This document shows, in pieces, positions 22,961 to 34,855 of a stretch of DNA of 64,000 nucleotides; positions within the stretch are counted from its first letter, which is position 1; every line of letters starts with the position of its first letter. The stretch covers positions 46,023,222 through 46,087,221 of the forward strand of contig CM068383.1 of assembly GCA_034770075.1 (NCBI GenBank), read 5' to 3'. The notes below the pieces were generated by a model. That model was given only the letters and a program-made list of their open reading frames with translations, searched no databases and was not told where the DNA came from. The translations under genes were made by a program, and so were the position numbers. The stretch is from Aralia elata (Eukaryota; Streptophyta; Magnoliopsida; Apiales; Araliaceae).

Positions 22961-23127
22961 CCTGCGCGTCTCCTTCAGATCTGTCACTTTCAACTTCCAA
23001 CTCACATAGATTCTCTCGATTTTTGCTTGTTCGCAAGGGCCTTTTGTCGATTTTTTTCAACTTTCCTGCAAAACTGCTCCGGTAGGATCGATCTACGCGC
23101 TTCCTTTTCGCCTGTTCTATCCCAGCT

Positions 23128-25102
23128 ATGGATTCTGATGCGCCCACTAGCTCTTCTGCCTCTCGGACTTCGGGTGTTCGCAGTCGTAGGGCTGCACCTG
23201 CCCCTGTTCCTCCTCGGACCCGTCAGGCTCGTCGCTTGACGGAGGCTGTCATCCGTCCTGATCATCCGAACGTTGAGAAGGTTGTTCCTCCGGAGGTTGC
23301 GGTGGAGGAGCCGTCTTCCAGCACACCGGCTCCCCCTTCTCATCGCGCTTTATCTGGCGCTTCTGTCCAGATACCCGACCTATTGGGTCGGGATCTCAGC
23401 CGTCATCCCTCGGCATCCCTTGTTGCTAATGAGGTATATTCAATTCTGCTCTGAATTTGCTCTCAATTCCTCAATTTCTGTTCTATCTGGATTGACCCAT
23501 TGGTGATTTTCACAGGTGCCTGAGTTTACCCAGCCGAGGGATAACTGGTTCAACATTTACTCCCTTTACGCGGCCTTGCACAATGATTATCGCGCGGTGG
23601 TGGACTCCTGGGGCTTTCGTCACTTCTTCACCATCATTCCCCGCCAGTGCCCCTGGGGTTATATGCGGGCTTTGTCCGAGAGGTGGTTTCATCAGACCCA
23701 GTCCATTCATCTTCTGGACTGTGAGGTCGTGCTGACCCCTTGGGATTGGCGGTATATCACGGGGATCGAGTTCACCGGGTCCCGTGTCCCTCTGGACCTC
23801 GATATTACTCCCGCAGAGGTCCGCGCTCTTTTGGGCTTTGCTGCCGATGACCAGGTCTTCAAGGCCCGCAGTATCCGGTCCGGAGCATTAGCTGTCGATG
23901 CTGTCGGAGGTCTATACGCACAGCCTATCCCAGCGGATCAGGGCACTCGTGACATCCTGCTACGGCGCTTGTTCCTGACTATCATGAGGGGTTGTTTCCT
24001 AGGGAATAACTCATCTACCATCCACTTCAGCGTCGTAGGGGCTGTTTGAGATGTAGACCGGATTGGTGACTACGACTGGGGGTCGTTCACCTTCGCTTTT
24101 TTCCTCCATGGTCTGCGTCTACGTTCAGAGGGACAGACCGATGCCTGGCTCGGTTTCTACCACTTTCTGTTGGTGAGTCTTCTCCTCCTTTTGATTTATT
24201 GCACTTATCTTTATTTCATTTCTCTTTTTTGCATTTTAATAGTTACTCACGCCCTGCCTTGTTTCCGTTCACAGTTCTGGGCTTACGAGCGTTTTTCATG
24301 CTTGAGGCATGTCACCACCCTTGGCCCGGACACTTATCCCCGGGGTCGGCGATGGCATCACAGCACTTTAGAGGAGGTTCCAGTGTCGGGCAGCTTTGCC
24401 CATTGCCGCATTCAGCTGGAGCTGATTACTGCTGCGGAGGTCGTCTGGACTCCCTATCTCTCGGAGCATCTGGCTGTGGGGTTCACCGATGGACATCCTT
24501 CCGGCCCGGAGTTTGCACTTTCCACCCGTCGCCTCACCCTGCAAAGTGTTGGAGGCTGGGTGATGTACCTAGGGGAGCGCACCTTCAGATGTGTGACCGG
24601 AGAGATTCGCATCCCGCATTCCCTTCCTTTCACTACTTCCTGGCCGCTGGATTCTCAGCCCTCGGAGATCATGCTCGCCGGGGAGGACGGTCGGATGCTT
24701 TCTACGGGTCCCAGTACGAGTGATGCATTCCGTACCTGGTGGGTGCCCCGTACCATCGGTCCTCAGACTCGGGCCACTTTCTTTCTTGGAGACATGGTTC
24801 CAAGCTCGGTGACGATGACCGATTGGGCTGCCTGTATTCGGACCCCCACCCACGCTGAGCAGATCGCTACATTGACCCGTCAGGTAGATCAGTTATCGCT
24901 GTTTCTTCGGGTGTTGGGCCGGACCCCGGAGGAGGCTTACGCCTACGATCCAGACGGTGCGGGTTATGATGCAGGCCTGAGTTCATCTGATGCCACATCG
25001 CATCCATACATTCCTGATATGAACTTTGGTCCTCCGAGCTCGACGACCCCAAGGGATCAGTTCGAGGATCCTGCTTTCATAGATGATACTGATTTTATTT
25101 AG
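23128..25102 (+). pseudogene. Antisense PMD gene of element A, one in-frame stop
   Basis: Exons are 23128-23433, 23516-24172 and 24275-25102, with the same lengths (306/657/828), GT-AG borders and phase 0 as in E and D. Exon 2 carries ALSERWF and LTPWDWRYITG of the plant mobile domain. A TGA at 24047-24049 replaces an AGA found in D, truncating the product after 279 of 596 codons. The reading frame is otherwise open. The leader intron of D and E is almost wholly deleted here. It lies antisense to gag-pol, between integrase and the 3' LTR. Confidence 0.85.
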
Positions 25103-25315
25103 ATCAGGATAGGATAGGGCTTTTTGTACCTGCATCTGTTTAGATTTCTTTTTCATTTATGCACTATGTACTGAACTCATTTATCTATTGTGCACAGTTC
25201 CCTTTTTATCTTTATGGAGTTCACTTGTTTTATTTTTAACTGTATGATGCATGCTTTTTTATTCATGGATAGAGAATGACCCCTGTACAGTCTTTTTGAT
25301 ACTATTTTTTCACAG
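25103..25315 (+). other. Spacer or intron between the antisense PMD and DUF7745-like ORFs
   Basis: T-rich and non-coding. It ends TTTTTTCACAG directly before the next ATG, which looks like a 3' splice site. It is conserved in D (63258-63476) and E (139-351). Confidence 0.55.
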
Positions 25316-26881
25316 ATGTCGTCCTCAGATGCCGTGGTACGTTTGGATTCCATTCCTCCCACGGGGTTGGTTGGCAGTCTCCTCCGCTGGTTTGACAGTT
25401 TATTGCCGACAGACAGGATTATTGCAGATGGTCTTTTGGGACACTCTTGGTCCTTATTAACCTTTCGGGTGCCAGCGGGCTTTGTGGATGGTCTTCTGAG
25501 CTATTGGGCCCCTGCCCGTCAGGTGTTTAGGTTAGGGACAGTAGAGCTGACCCCCACCCTTGAGGAGTATGCTCGCTTCACCGGCTTGCTGTTGGATGGC
25601 CCCTGTGCTAGGGTTACAGTTGGTTCCATGCGCCGTCATTTCTTGACTTTCACCGGTTTGCGGAGGGCTGTCTTGTTACCGGTGATCACATCAGACCATA
25701 TGGTTCCCCTTCAGTTCTTGATCGACCGATTTGGTTCACCCGACAGCTTTCGTCTTTTCTTCGGTGATTTTTCCATGTCCGAGGAGCGCTGGGGTTCCTT
25801 GAGAGTAGACGTTCTGATGGCCTGTGTCGTCTCAGTTTTGTACTTGCCCGCAGGATCCGATCAGTTGGACATGCGGGTTATCGCGGCCGTTAGATCCCTT
25901 CAGGAGGATCACACCATCCTTCCCATGATATTGGCGGATACTTACATGTCAGCCTCATATTGTCAGTCCTTCCGAGGTAGGGTATTCAGAGGGAGCTCGA
26001 CTTTGTTGTATATGTGGTTCATGAGTCATCTTAGTCCCATCGGCCACTTCCGTCGCCGAGGGTTTTGCTTTAGCCATAACATAACCATGCAGTTTTTGTT
26101 TTGTCCCGTGAGCTGTACTGATGTGGCCTCCTGAACATCATTTTTGTTTGTCATTGAGGATCCCTTTCACCTATTGGTCTATTCGGGCTATTGCTCCTTC
26201 ATGAGCTTCTTGACTCGTGTGTCTAACCTGGATTTCATCCCCATCGCTGGTTTGAGGGGCGTGACGACCTATCATCCCCTGGCGGTTATGGGGCAGTTTG
26301 ATCAGACACAGGATTTACACCCCTTCGCGGGTGCAGCCGCATACCGATTCCTTATATCATCCCGTACAGAGAGGGATCTATTGCAGGTATACGAGCTTTG
26401 GGATTGCAGGACCCTTGCCGAATATAGTGAGAGCTGTCACATCCAGACATTTGCTTATGTACAGTGGTTACGCGGAGACTTGGATTCGGCTAGTTTGAGT
26501 CGGACTGGGGCCTTTGATGACTCTGGAGTGATTTCCCCAAAGGATACCACAGACCACCCCGTCTCAGCCGATTCTGCCCCGAGTCGAGTTACTGAGGATT
26601 CCCGACTCCGCCTGGCCCTGATTACTACTGAAGCCGAGAGGGATGCCGCCCTTGTCGAGAGAGATGATGCCATTCGGGCTAGAGATGCTGCCATTGCTGA
26701 CAGAGAGGCCATTGTGTTTCAGACCAGGGCAGTGGTAGATGCTCATTTTGGGACTGTCAGCCGAGCTATTGCTTTACTAGATCGTATTGATATGATGGGG
26801 CAGCAGATTGCAGGAGATGCTGACGCTTTAGATTTATCCACCACCTTGTCCATCCTGCTTCAGCTAGTTTCAGATTTGTAG
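25316..26881 (+). CDS. Antisense DUF7745-like protein with C-terminal coiled coil
   Basis: ATG at 25316. The first segment (to 26134) has LSYWAPARQVFRLG and LTPTLEEYARF, the hallmark of DUF7745 proteins in plant retroelements. A TGA at 26132-26134 is followed in the same frame by 26135-26881, with GLRGVTTYHPLAVMGQF typical of the family's C-terminal part. An Ala/Glu/Arg-rich coiled coil (about 26620-26720, EAERDAALVERDD) then ends at TAG 26879-26881. The TGA may be a nonsense mutation. Alternatively it lies in a short in-phase intron: GTGAGC at 26108 to ATTGAG at 26158 is 51 nt, short for a plant. D is cut before this point, so it cannot be decided here. Function unknown. Confidence 0.65.
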
Positions 26882-27337
26882 ATTATTTTATTTCCTGCAT
26901 AGACTATGTTAGTTTCATCAGTTATTGAAAGAGAAATCTTGTAATAAAATGACTCATATATATAGACATGCATTTAAATTTAGTCATTTTCCCTTTTGCC
27001 ATATCATTGCCTTTCATTAGATCCTCATTTTATCCAGTTGACCACGATTTTGACATTTCGCCTTCTTTCTCCTCTCAAGTCTTGATGGAGATTTGACAGA
27101 TATTGCCGCACGCCTTTTGATTTCATCGGATTGAATCTCAGATTTTGGGTAACTGTTCGGAAAGGTTTTGAGGGTGTAGGAAGGTTTTATCTGGCTATCG
27201 AAAATTGGATTTGGTTAGGGAAAGGATTATTTTTTTAAGGGATCGGACCGCGCCATGATGGCTGCCTACGTACCCCCACAAGTTGGGAGATCAGGTCCTA
27301 CGTAGTTCGCTCTCAAAGGGAAAAAGGAAATGATGAC
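26882..27337 (-). other. Spacer between the antisense ORFs and the end of pol in element A
   Basis: No ORF. On the minus strand CTACGTAGGACC (near 27305) and TACGTAGGCAGCC (near 27270) form a repeated CTACGTAGG pair around a G-rich loop, a feature I associate with Tat/Ogre elements downstream of pol. The two converging transcription units meet here. Confidence 0.55.
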
Positions 27338-30300
27338 TTAAGCGTAGAACCGCTTCACCGAGTCAGAATTGAGGGGTTGTGGAAATACCTCACCATCCAT
27401 TTCTTGCAATATGAGGGCTCCTCCGGATAGCACTTTCTTAATCACAAATGGCCCTTCCCAGTTCGGGGCAAACTTCCCTTTGGCTTTGTCTTCACAAGGC
27501 ATGACTCTTTTCAACACCAAATCGTTTTCCTTGAACTTCGAAGTCTTATCTTTTTATCGTATGATCGAGAGATCCTCTGTTGATATAGTTGACCATGCCA
27601 AACGGCAGCCACTCTCCTTTCATCAATTAGGGCCAATTGGTCGTATCGACTTTGCATCCAATCCTCCTCGCCTATCTGAGCGTCGATCACTATTCTGAGG
27701 GACGCCATCTCAACCTCAACTGGTAGAACAACCTCCATTCCATACACCAAAGCGTAAGGGGTTGCCCCTGTAGAAGTACGCGTTGATGTTCGGTATGCAA
27801 GCAGGGTGAGGGGTAACAGATCCGGCCATCCCTGATGATTAGTAGACATTTTTGCCATGATCTTCTTGATGTTCTTATTTGCAGCCTCCACTGCCCCATT
27901 CATCTTAGGACGGTAAATGACGGAATTGAGGTGCTTGATCTTGAACTGATCACACAATTCCTTCATGAGGGCGTTGTTTAAATTCTTGGCGTTGTCGGAG
28001 ACCACAACCTCAGGTTGCCCATATCAGCAAATGACATTATTCATGATGAAGTTGATGATGACCTCCTGAGTTACTTTGGGAAAAGAAGTTGCCTCTACCC
28101 ACTTGGTGAAGTAATCGATCATGACGAAAATGAATCGGTGCCCGTTGCTCGCTTTGGGCTCTATTGGTCCGATTACATCCATTCCCCACATTGAAAATGG
28201 CCACGGGGAGGTCATACAGTGCAGTTCATTGGGAGGTGTATGGATCACATTACCGTGCGCCTGGCATTGATAACACCGTTTGACATGATCATCGCAATCG
28301 GCTTTCATCGTTAACCAATAATGCCCTGTCCTCAAGATCTTTTTGGCCAACATCGGTCCACTCATGTGTGGCCCACACATCCCGCCATGGATTTCATTCA
28401 TAATCCTTTGGGATTGCATTTCATCTACGCATTGTAACAGTCCCAACCCGGCATCCCTTTTGTAAAGTGAATCCCCACTCAGGTAAAACTTCATCGCCAT
28501 CTTTTGAATTCTCATCCTCTCAGTCCGATTTGCCTGGTCGGGAATGGACCTATCTCTCAGATATTCCCTTATGTCGTGATACCAAGGCTGCCTCGTCAAC
28601 ACCACCTCGTTTGATAACACTGCCACATGTTCCTCATATGCCGGGGCATTCTGTACGGTGATCTCAATCTGTGGACTGTCCCTACTCTTGATCACGTGGA
28701 TTAAGGAGGCCAGAGTCGCCAATGCATCAGCAAAGTCATTTCGTCCCCGAGGAATATGGCGGAAGGCGATATCCTCGAACTCTTGCATCAGCTGGGTGAC
28801 ACAACGATGGTATGGAAGTAACCGAAGCTCCTTAGTGTTGTATATCCCGATTGCCTGTCTGATTACCAATTCTGAATCCCCGAACACCGCTAGTCTCTTC
28901 ACTCCCATGTCACGGGCCAAGCGGAGTCCCAAGATACACCCCTCGTATTCAGCGGTGTTGTTCGAATTGCTGAAATGAAGTTTAGTGGCCACAGGGTATT
29001 GTTCTCCGGTGATAGAGACTAGGACCGCTCCGGCTCCTGCCCCCTCGGCATTCATGGCACCATCAAAATACAGCTTCCAGAATTGTCCCTCGTCATCACA
29101 TTTTTCGTGCGATACCCAAAATATATCCTCGCCCGGAAGAGGAGTTTCTAACGGCTCCATCCCTCCTAACGGGGTTTCTGCCAACTGATCTGCAATTCCC
29201 TGCCCTTTCATGGCCTTCTGGGTCACGTACACCATGTCAAACTGTTGTAAGATTAACTGCCATCTTGATAATCGACAATTCAACATGGGCCTTTCAAAAA
29301 TATATTTTAGGGGGTCCATTCTTGACATCAAGTACGTTGTATGCCCATGGAGGTAGTGCTGTAATCTCCCTGCAGCCCAGGCCAGAGCACAACAGGTCTT
29401 CTCGATGGGAGTGTAATTCTGCTCACATTGGCTAAATCTTTTGCTAAGGTAATAGATGGCCTGCTCTTTACCCGCCTCGTTCTTTTGTCCCAGCATACAT
29501 CCCATCGCGATGGCGTTGACGGATATATACATAAACAAAGGGATCCCATCCTTCGGGGGTACCAGCACTGGGGCTTCCGTCAGTTGTTTCTTAATGATCT
29601 GAAAAGCCCTCTGACATTGCTCATTCCATTCTTGGGAAGCACCCTTTCTTAACAATTTGAAAATCGGCTCACATGTAGTCGTCAAGTGGGATATAAAACG
29701 GCTGATAAAGTTTATCCTCCCGAGGAATCCTCTTATCTCCTTTTCTGTGTGAGGTGTCGGCATATCCACAATGGCCTTAATCTTTGCTGGGTCCAACTCA
29801 ATGCCCCGATCACTCACCAGGAATCCCAAGAGCTTACCCGACTGCACTCCGAACGCACACTTGGCTAGATTGAGTTTCAAATTATACTTTCTGAGCCGAT
29901 CGAATAGCTTTTTGAGATGGGTTATATGATCGGATTCTACCTTCGATTTCACAATAATGTCATCCACATAAACTTCTATCTCCTGGTGCATCATATCGTG
30001 GAACAAGGCCATCATGGCTCTCTGATAAGTAGCCCCCGCGTTTGTGAGGCCAAAAGCCAATCGCCTATAGCAGAAAGTGCCCCAAGGGGTGATGAATGCG
30101 GTCTTTTCTCGATCCTCTTCTGCCACCATTATCTGATGATATCCCGCGAAGCAATCCACAAAAGAGTACATTTCGTACTGGGCTGTGTTATCTACCAGGA
30201 TGTGTATGAAAGGCACCGGGAAGTTATCCTTGAGACTGGCCTTGTTTAGATCTCTGTAGTCTACACATACCCTTACTTTTCCTCCAGGCTTAGCCACTGG

Positions 30301-30810
30301 GACTACATTGGATAGCCATTCCGGGTAAGTGGACACCATAATGATTCTCGCCCTGAACTGCTTGATGATCTCTTCCTTTACTTTTAGGCTCCACTCCGGT
30401 TTCAACTTTCTTAATTTTTGTTTGACAGGCCGGAAACCCTCCTTATGGGTAATTGGTGTACCACAATGTCGGTGGACAATCCGATCATATCCTCATGAGA
30501 CCAGGAAAAGACATCCTCATATTGTTTTAGCAACTCAGTCATTTCGGCTTTTTGGCTGGGGGTCAGGTCTGTCCCTATCTTGAGTTCTTTTGGCTTGTCA
30601 GGGGTTCCGATATCAATGGTGACGGTTTGGTCCAAGTTGGGTTTGGGTTTATCCTCGACCCATCCTTCGATCTCGTCAGGCGCATCGTCGTAATCTGTCT
30701 CGTCTTGTTCAATGTCCATTAAATCAAAATCCAGCTCAATGTCAAAATCATAATCATCATTCAAATTTGAAAGACCATTTGTTAGGCAATGATTACTCAA
30801 ATTGGTACAC
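27338..30810 (-). pseudogene. Tat-type pol: RT, RNase H, second RNase H-like domain, integrase
   Basis: RT shows VRVCVDYRDLNKA and the catalytic YVDD (plus 29959-29970). RNase H follows with AIYYLSKRFS. A second RNase H-like segment with LYFDGAMNAEGAGAGAVLV and NTAEYEGCILGL fits the extra archaeal-type RNase H known from Tat elements. Integrase has WGMDVIGPI, VSDNAKN and GAVEAANK, supplying the three catalytic acids. Lesions are a frameshift near 30440-30455 before the PVKQKLRKLKPEW segment, a TGA at 28026-28024 (a CGA to TGA change would explain it) and a frameshift near 27545-27555 before the last segment ending VKRFYA. It is reached by splicing from the protease exon. Confidence 0.92.
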
Positions 30811-30979
30811 CTGACATGAAACAAAATACTTGTCATATATAAATCATTTTTCACGACGATCGCATTTTCAAAAATAACACGAAGAAACGACATAATTATG
30901 CAGAAATAAAACAACAACAAAATAAAACTTCTTCATTCCCCCATCCTCTGGGGTCCACCACCCTGACGTCGGGTTTTAC
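30811..30979 (-). other. Ogre-type intron between protease and RT
   Basis: On the minus strand the donor is AACAAGG/GTAAAA (GT at 30979-30978) and the acceptor TTTCATGTCAG/GTGTACC (AG at 30812-30811), 169 nt. Upstream the frame meets TAA inside the donor. Joining 30980 to 30810 completes a Gly codon and continues in the frame of the acidic RT leader (NDDYDFDIELDFDLMDIE). An intron at this point is a known Ogre feature. Confidence 0.75.
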
Positions 30980-32676
30980 CCTTGTTTGGATATTACTGGT
31001 TTCATGGTCCAGTTATCGACGGTCAGGTCAGATGAAATGCGCTGGATAAAAGGGGGCTTCACATCGGACACTTCCCCGATGATTACGGATACGTCACCTG
31101 AGTCCTCCATCCTAGCATCTCCAGGGATAATCAACCCCACCCAATCGATGACAGGCACAACTGGTTGGGCTCCCGGTGGTGCGATAATGTTCGTCCCCTC
31201 CCTACTGCTTGTTGATTGTCCGGGGATATAACATTTGGTTTCAAACTCTTTCGCGACCTCCTGCAGGAAACTTTCCTTCCGGGCCGACTCATTACGTGCG
31301 GGGGTTAACTCTTCATTCCCTGCCCCAATCACAGGCTCGCTGATCCTCTGTTCATTGTCGGCTTTGGTCATTGGACTGCCAGCTAGTCGAATCGGAGTCG
31401 CACCCTGACAGTGTCTCCGTGATGCGCCCACATGGTATCCCAACCCTGCTTTGCCTATCTGCTGTGGTAGTTGGATGGGCCTGGTGATTCCCTGACTGCT
31501 CTTTCCTAACCCCTATCCAGGCTGGAAGCTCATTTTTATCATTTCCTTTGCCACAAAGGTAAGTTCTGGAGAGATCCTAGGTTTCACAGCTGGAGCTCCC
31601 AGGCATCTATGGTGGGGAGCGCTAATCTCTAGTGCTTGAAAGCTGGCAGGTGCCACCGATTCATCCACATTGATCACTGGTAGGCCCCCCCTAGGAGGAG
31701 ATGGGCCATCACATTCGGCCGAGATTGTTACCAGATTCCCATCGATGATCATCTTGATTTGTTGGTGGAGCGTGGAAGGAACTGCCCCGGCCATGTGTAT
31801 CCACGGCCTCCCCAATAGCAGGTTGTAGCTGGCCGCGATGTCAAGAACTTGGAAAGAGATGTCAAAAGTACAGGGCCCTATCTCCACCGACAATTCTATT
31901 TCTCCAATGGTATCCCTCCGGGATCCGTCAAAAGCCCGGACCACCACATGACTGGCCCGTAGGTGCTTGGAACTGATGTTCATTTTCTTTAGCGTACTGA
32001 GAGGACATATATTCAATGCCGATCCCCCATCGATCAGCACCCCATTCATGACATATCCTGAGGAGATTACTGCAATGTGTAGCGGTTTTCGGTGCCCCCT
32101 TCCCTCCTTGGGAATGTCCTCATCTGTAAAGGATATTGCATCGCTTTCCAATAGGTGGCCCACCAGCTGGCCGAAACCCTCCTCACTAATTTCTTTGGGC
32201 ACGTATGCCTCCTCCAGAACCTTCGTCAGGGTTTTACAATGCTCACTGGATGACAACACCAAGTCCATGACTGATGTTAGGTTTGACTCCTCATTTAAAA
32301 TCTGGATTCCTCTTGTTTCTGGGTGATCCATCCGTTTCAAAAATTCTATGGCCCTTTCCTCGGAAACCTCTTCATTTTTTCTCTTTTGGCTCTCAAGGAC
32401 TCGCCCGGGAAGATATAAGGGGTTCCCCTTTGTTGTCACGGAAGCACAACTGGCCGCTTCCTCTGGTATTCCCCCATAATTCCAGGGTACAGTCTTTAGA
32501 CTACTGATAGGGAGTTGCGGCCTTGCCGCAAGGATGATGGGCCTCGGAGCCGTCAACTTGACAGGTCCCTCTGTGTTATTCGTACCTATCCCTATCAACC
32601 TGATGGGCGTTACCCTTGCACTCTCATGATCATGTATCACGTGGTTCATTTCCTCAATTTTCTGCACATAGTTCAA
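30976..32676 (-). pseudogene. Protease region of element A
   Basis: An aspartic protease with VLIDGGSALNICP (active Asp in a DGGS version of DTG/DSG, plus about 32005-32040) and YNLLLGRPWIH. A TAG at 31515-31513 interrupts a glycine-rich GLGKSSQGI segment, after which the same frame runs to the intron donor. It is out of frame with gag; the shift can be placed at a run of seven G (plus-strand C run 32720-32726), where a one-base change joins the frames. Confidence 0.85.
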
Positions 32677-34184
32677 CCTTGGCGGCCCTCCAGCTTCACT
32701 TGCCTCCGTCGCATTGACTCCCCCCCATCATGTCTTGGCAGGGGATTTTCCTTAACATTCGGGGAGTCTGGTTGTTCCACCACAATTTCCCCATTGTCGA
32801 TCATGTTCTGAATTATATGTTTCAATGTCCAACAATCTTGTGTATCATGACCCGGGGAACCTGAGTGGTAGGCGCACCGTTTGCTTGGGTCAAATCTCCT
32901 TCCCTTCGGGTCACTTGGGGGAGCCAAATTGATTATCTTCTTTTGGGCCATCAATACCGCCAAAATCCGCTCGAGAGGCTCCCCGAGTGGGGTGAATACT
33001 CGATTTTGCGAGGCCTCAAATCTCCTTCGCCCCTCTGCCCTCTGATCCGCGAAGTTAGGCTGTCGGGATGGCCCCACCCTTTGCACCTGTACCGGGGGAT
33101 GGCTTCCTGTTTTTCTGGATGACCCCTGTAGGATGAGGGATACATCCTCCTCCTTCTTCTTTTGGAGCCTCCGGGAAGTGCTGCCATAGTTTCCATTCTG
33201 TATTTGCTCGGCAGCCGTTTCTAAGGCCGTAAAATCCCGGATTTTGCCAGATTTCAAACCCATATCTACCATCTCCCCATGTTTAATCATTTCAGCAAAG
33301 GGTCTTCCAATCCCCGAGATGACTCGTTCATAATACGGTGCCTCTTGAATGTCTACAAAAGTCATCACCATCTCCGACTCGGTCATCGGGGGGTTCACCT
33401 ATGCGGCCATGCCCCTCCATCGTTGCGCATATTCCCTGAAGGATTCCCTAGGTTGTTTCTTAACCTTTGTCATTTGATACCTGTCAGGGGTCATCTGGGC
33501 CTGAAAGCTGTATTGGGTTAAGAATGTATGGGCCAATTCCTCCCAGTTGTGGATTCGGGCGTTGTCAAGGCGGGCATACCAAATTCTGGCCTCACCCGTT
33601 AAGCTTTTCTGGAACAGCTGCATTCTCAACCCCTCGTCCTCGGCATAAGACCCGAGTTCTCCAATGTATATTTTCAAGTGTGTGTAGGGGTCCCCCTTTC
33701 CATTGTATTTTTCAAACTCTGGGATTTTAAATTTCTCCGGGTATCTGGCTCCTGGGAAGACACATAAATCTGAATAGTTAACCCTGCCGAGGGACCCTAT
33801 GCCCTTCATAGATTGGATGGTTTCCTCCATTTGTCTCATTTTCTTCCGCAAGTCATCTGTATCTCCCTCTTCCGGGATAGTAATCACTGTTTTATTTGGT
33901 ACGGGAATGGCCTTTGGGACGACTGGCTCGCCCTTAGGTGGATCCTCCTTAGGTAGTTCCTGCCTGGGTATCAATTGCTCTCTTAGCATTATGGCCATTT
34001 CTAACATCTGCTTCTTAAAGTCATCAAATTCTTCCCTAGATATGGCACCGGAATTGGTAGATGGAATATCAGCCATTTCAGATATGGAGTTTTGGGCCTT
34101 CCTAGACTGCGAACGGGTTTGAGGAGCAATCCTGCGAAACAACGGTTCGAAGTTTAGTCCCGGGAAATGAAAGGATATGGACAC
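32673..34184 (-). pseudogene. Gag of element A, one in-frame stop
   Basis: The first part (34184-33399) has a coiled N-terminus and the retrotransposon gag core (FKIPEFEKYNGKGDP, LTGEARIWYARL, FREYAQRWRGMAA). A TAG at 33401-33399 follows, then the same frame continues to 32673 with a zinc-binding-like CAYHSGSPGHDTQDC, the short form usual in Tat gag. The start may be an internal Met, such as the one before ADIPSTNSG. The frame ends just past the G7 run that shifts it from protease. Confidence 0.88.
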
Positions 34185-34853
34185 ATGCTAAAGCTGTAAC
34201 TTTTGTGTTTTGGGTTTTTTAATCTTTTTCTGCAAAACAGCATGTTAGTAGTCCCTTATTGCAATAATAAATGCCATTATGACTTATTATGCTTCCCCAG
34301 CTGTTCCCTGCAAAACGCAGCGGTTAGTAATCCTTTGACAGAAAGGGAGGTATATATGAATGGGACCATGACATTTATACGCATGAATGTAAAAGGGCAT
34401 GAAGAGACTTTGCCTGCGTTGGGTTAATCTGAGGCTGACCTATCCTAGGGTTACTCTCACGGGCTTTTCGGCATGAAGGTCCCCAAATCTTCGCAATCTA
34501 CTCGTCTGAGCCCTTTCGATTGGAGCGGATTTGGGTGGTGCGTTTCCTGAGCCATCTCCGGGGAGCAGCCCCTTCGAGTCCAGTAATAAGCAACCGACAG
34601 GTTCGCCTCAGGAGGAGGTACTCTCTCAACATACATTCACATTCATCGTCCTCACCGTATGCACATGATTACTTAAAAGTAAATCAATTCCATTTAAATC
34701 ATTCATTTATTCGACAAAACACACATTCACACAACAAAAGTAAAAAAATCAAAATATCGCACACATACACATTTTATGAATTTTAAAAGGATAGGATAAC
34801 ACCAAGATTTAAACGTGGTTTAAGCCCTCTAATGATCCCCAGCAGAGTCGCCA
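34185..34853 (-). other. 5' leader of element A with primer binding site
   Basis: The minus-strand word TGGCGACTCTGCTGGGGA (34853-34836) lies two bases inside the 5' LTR. It resembles the tRNA-Arg-type PBS reported for Ogre elements. The rest is non-coding; a short plus-strand ORF at 34520-34786 is not convincing. Confidence 0.75.
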
Positions 34854-34855
34854 GC

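Noticed and set aside
26108..26158. Definite intron in the DUF7745-like ORF of A
   Set aside because: 51 nt is short for a plant intron. A nonsense mutation is equally likely, so I left it undecided.
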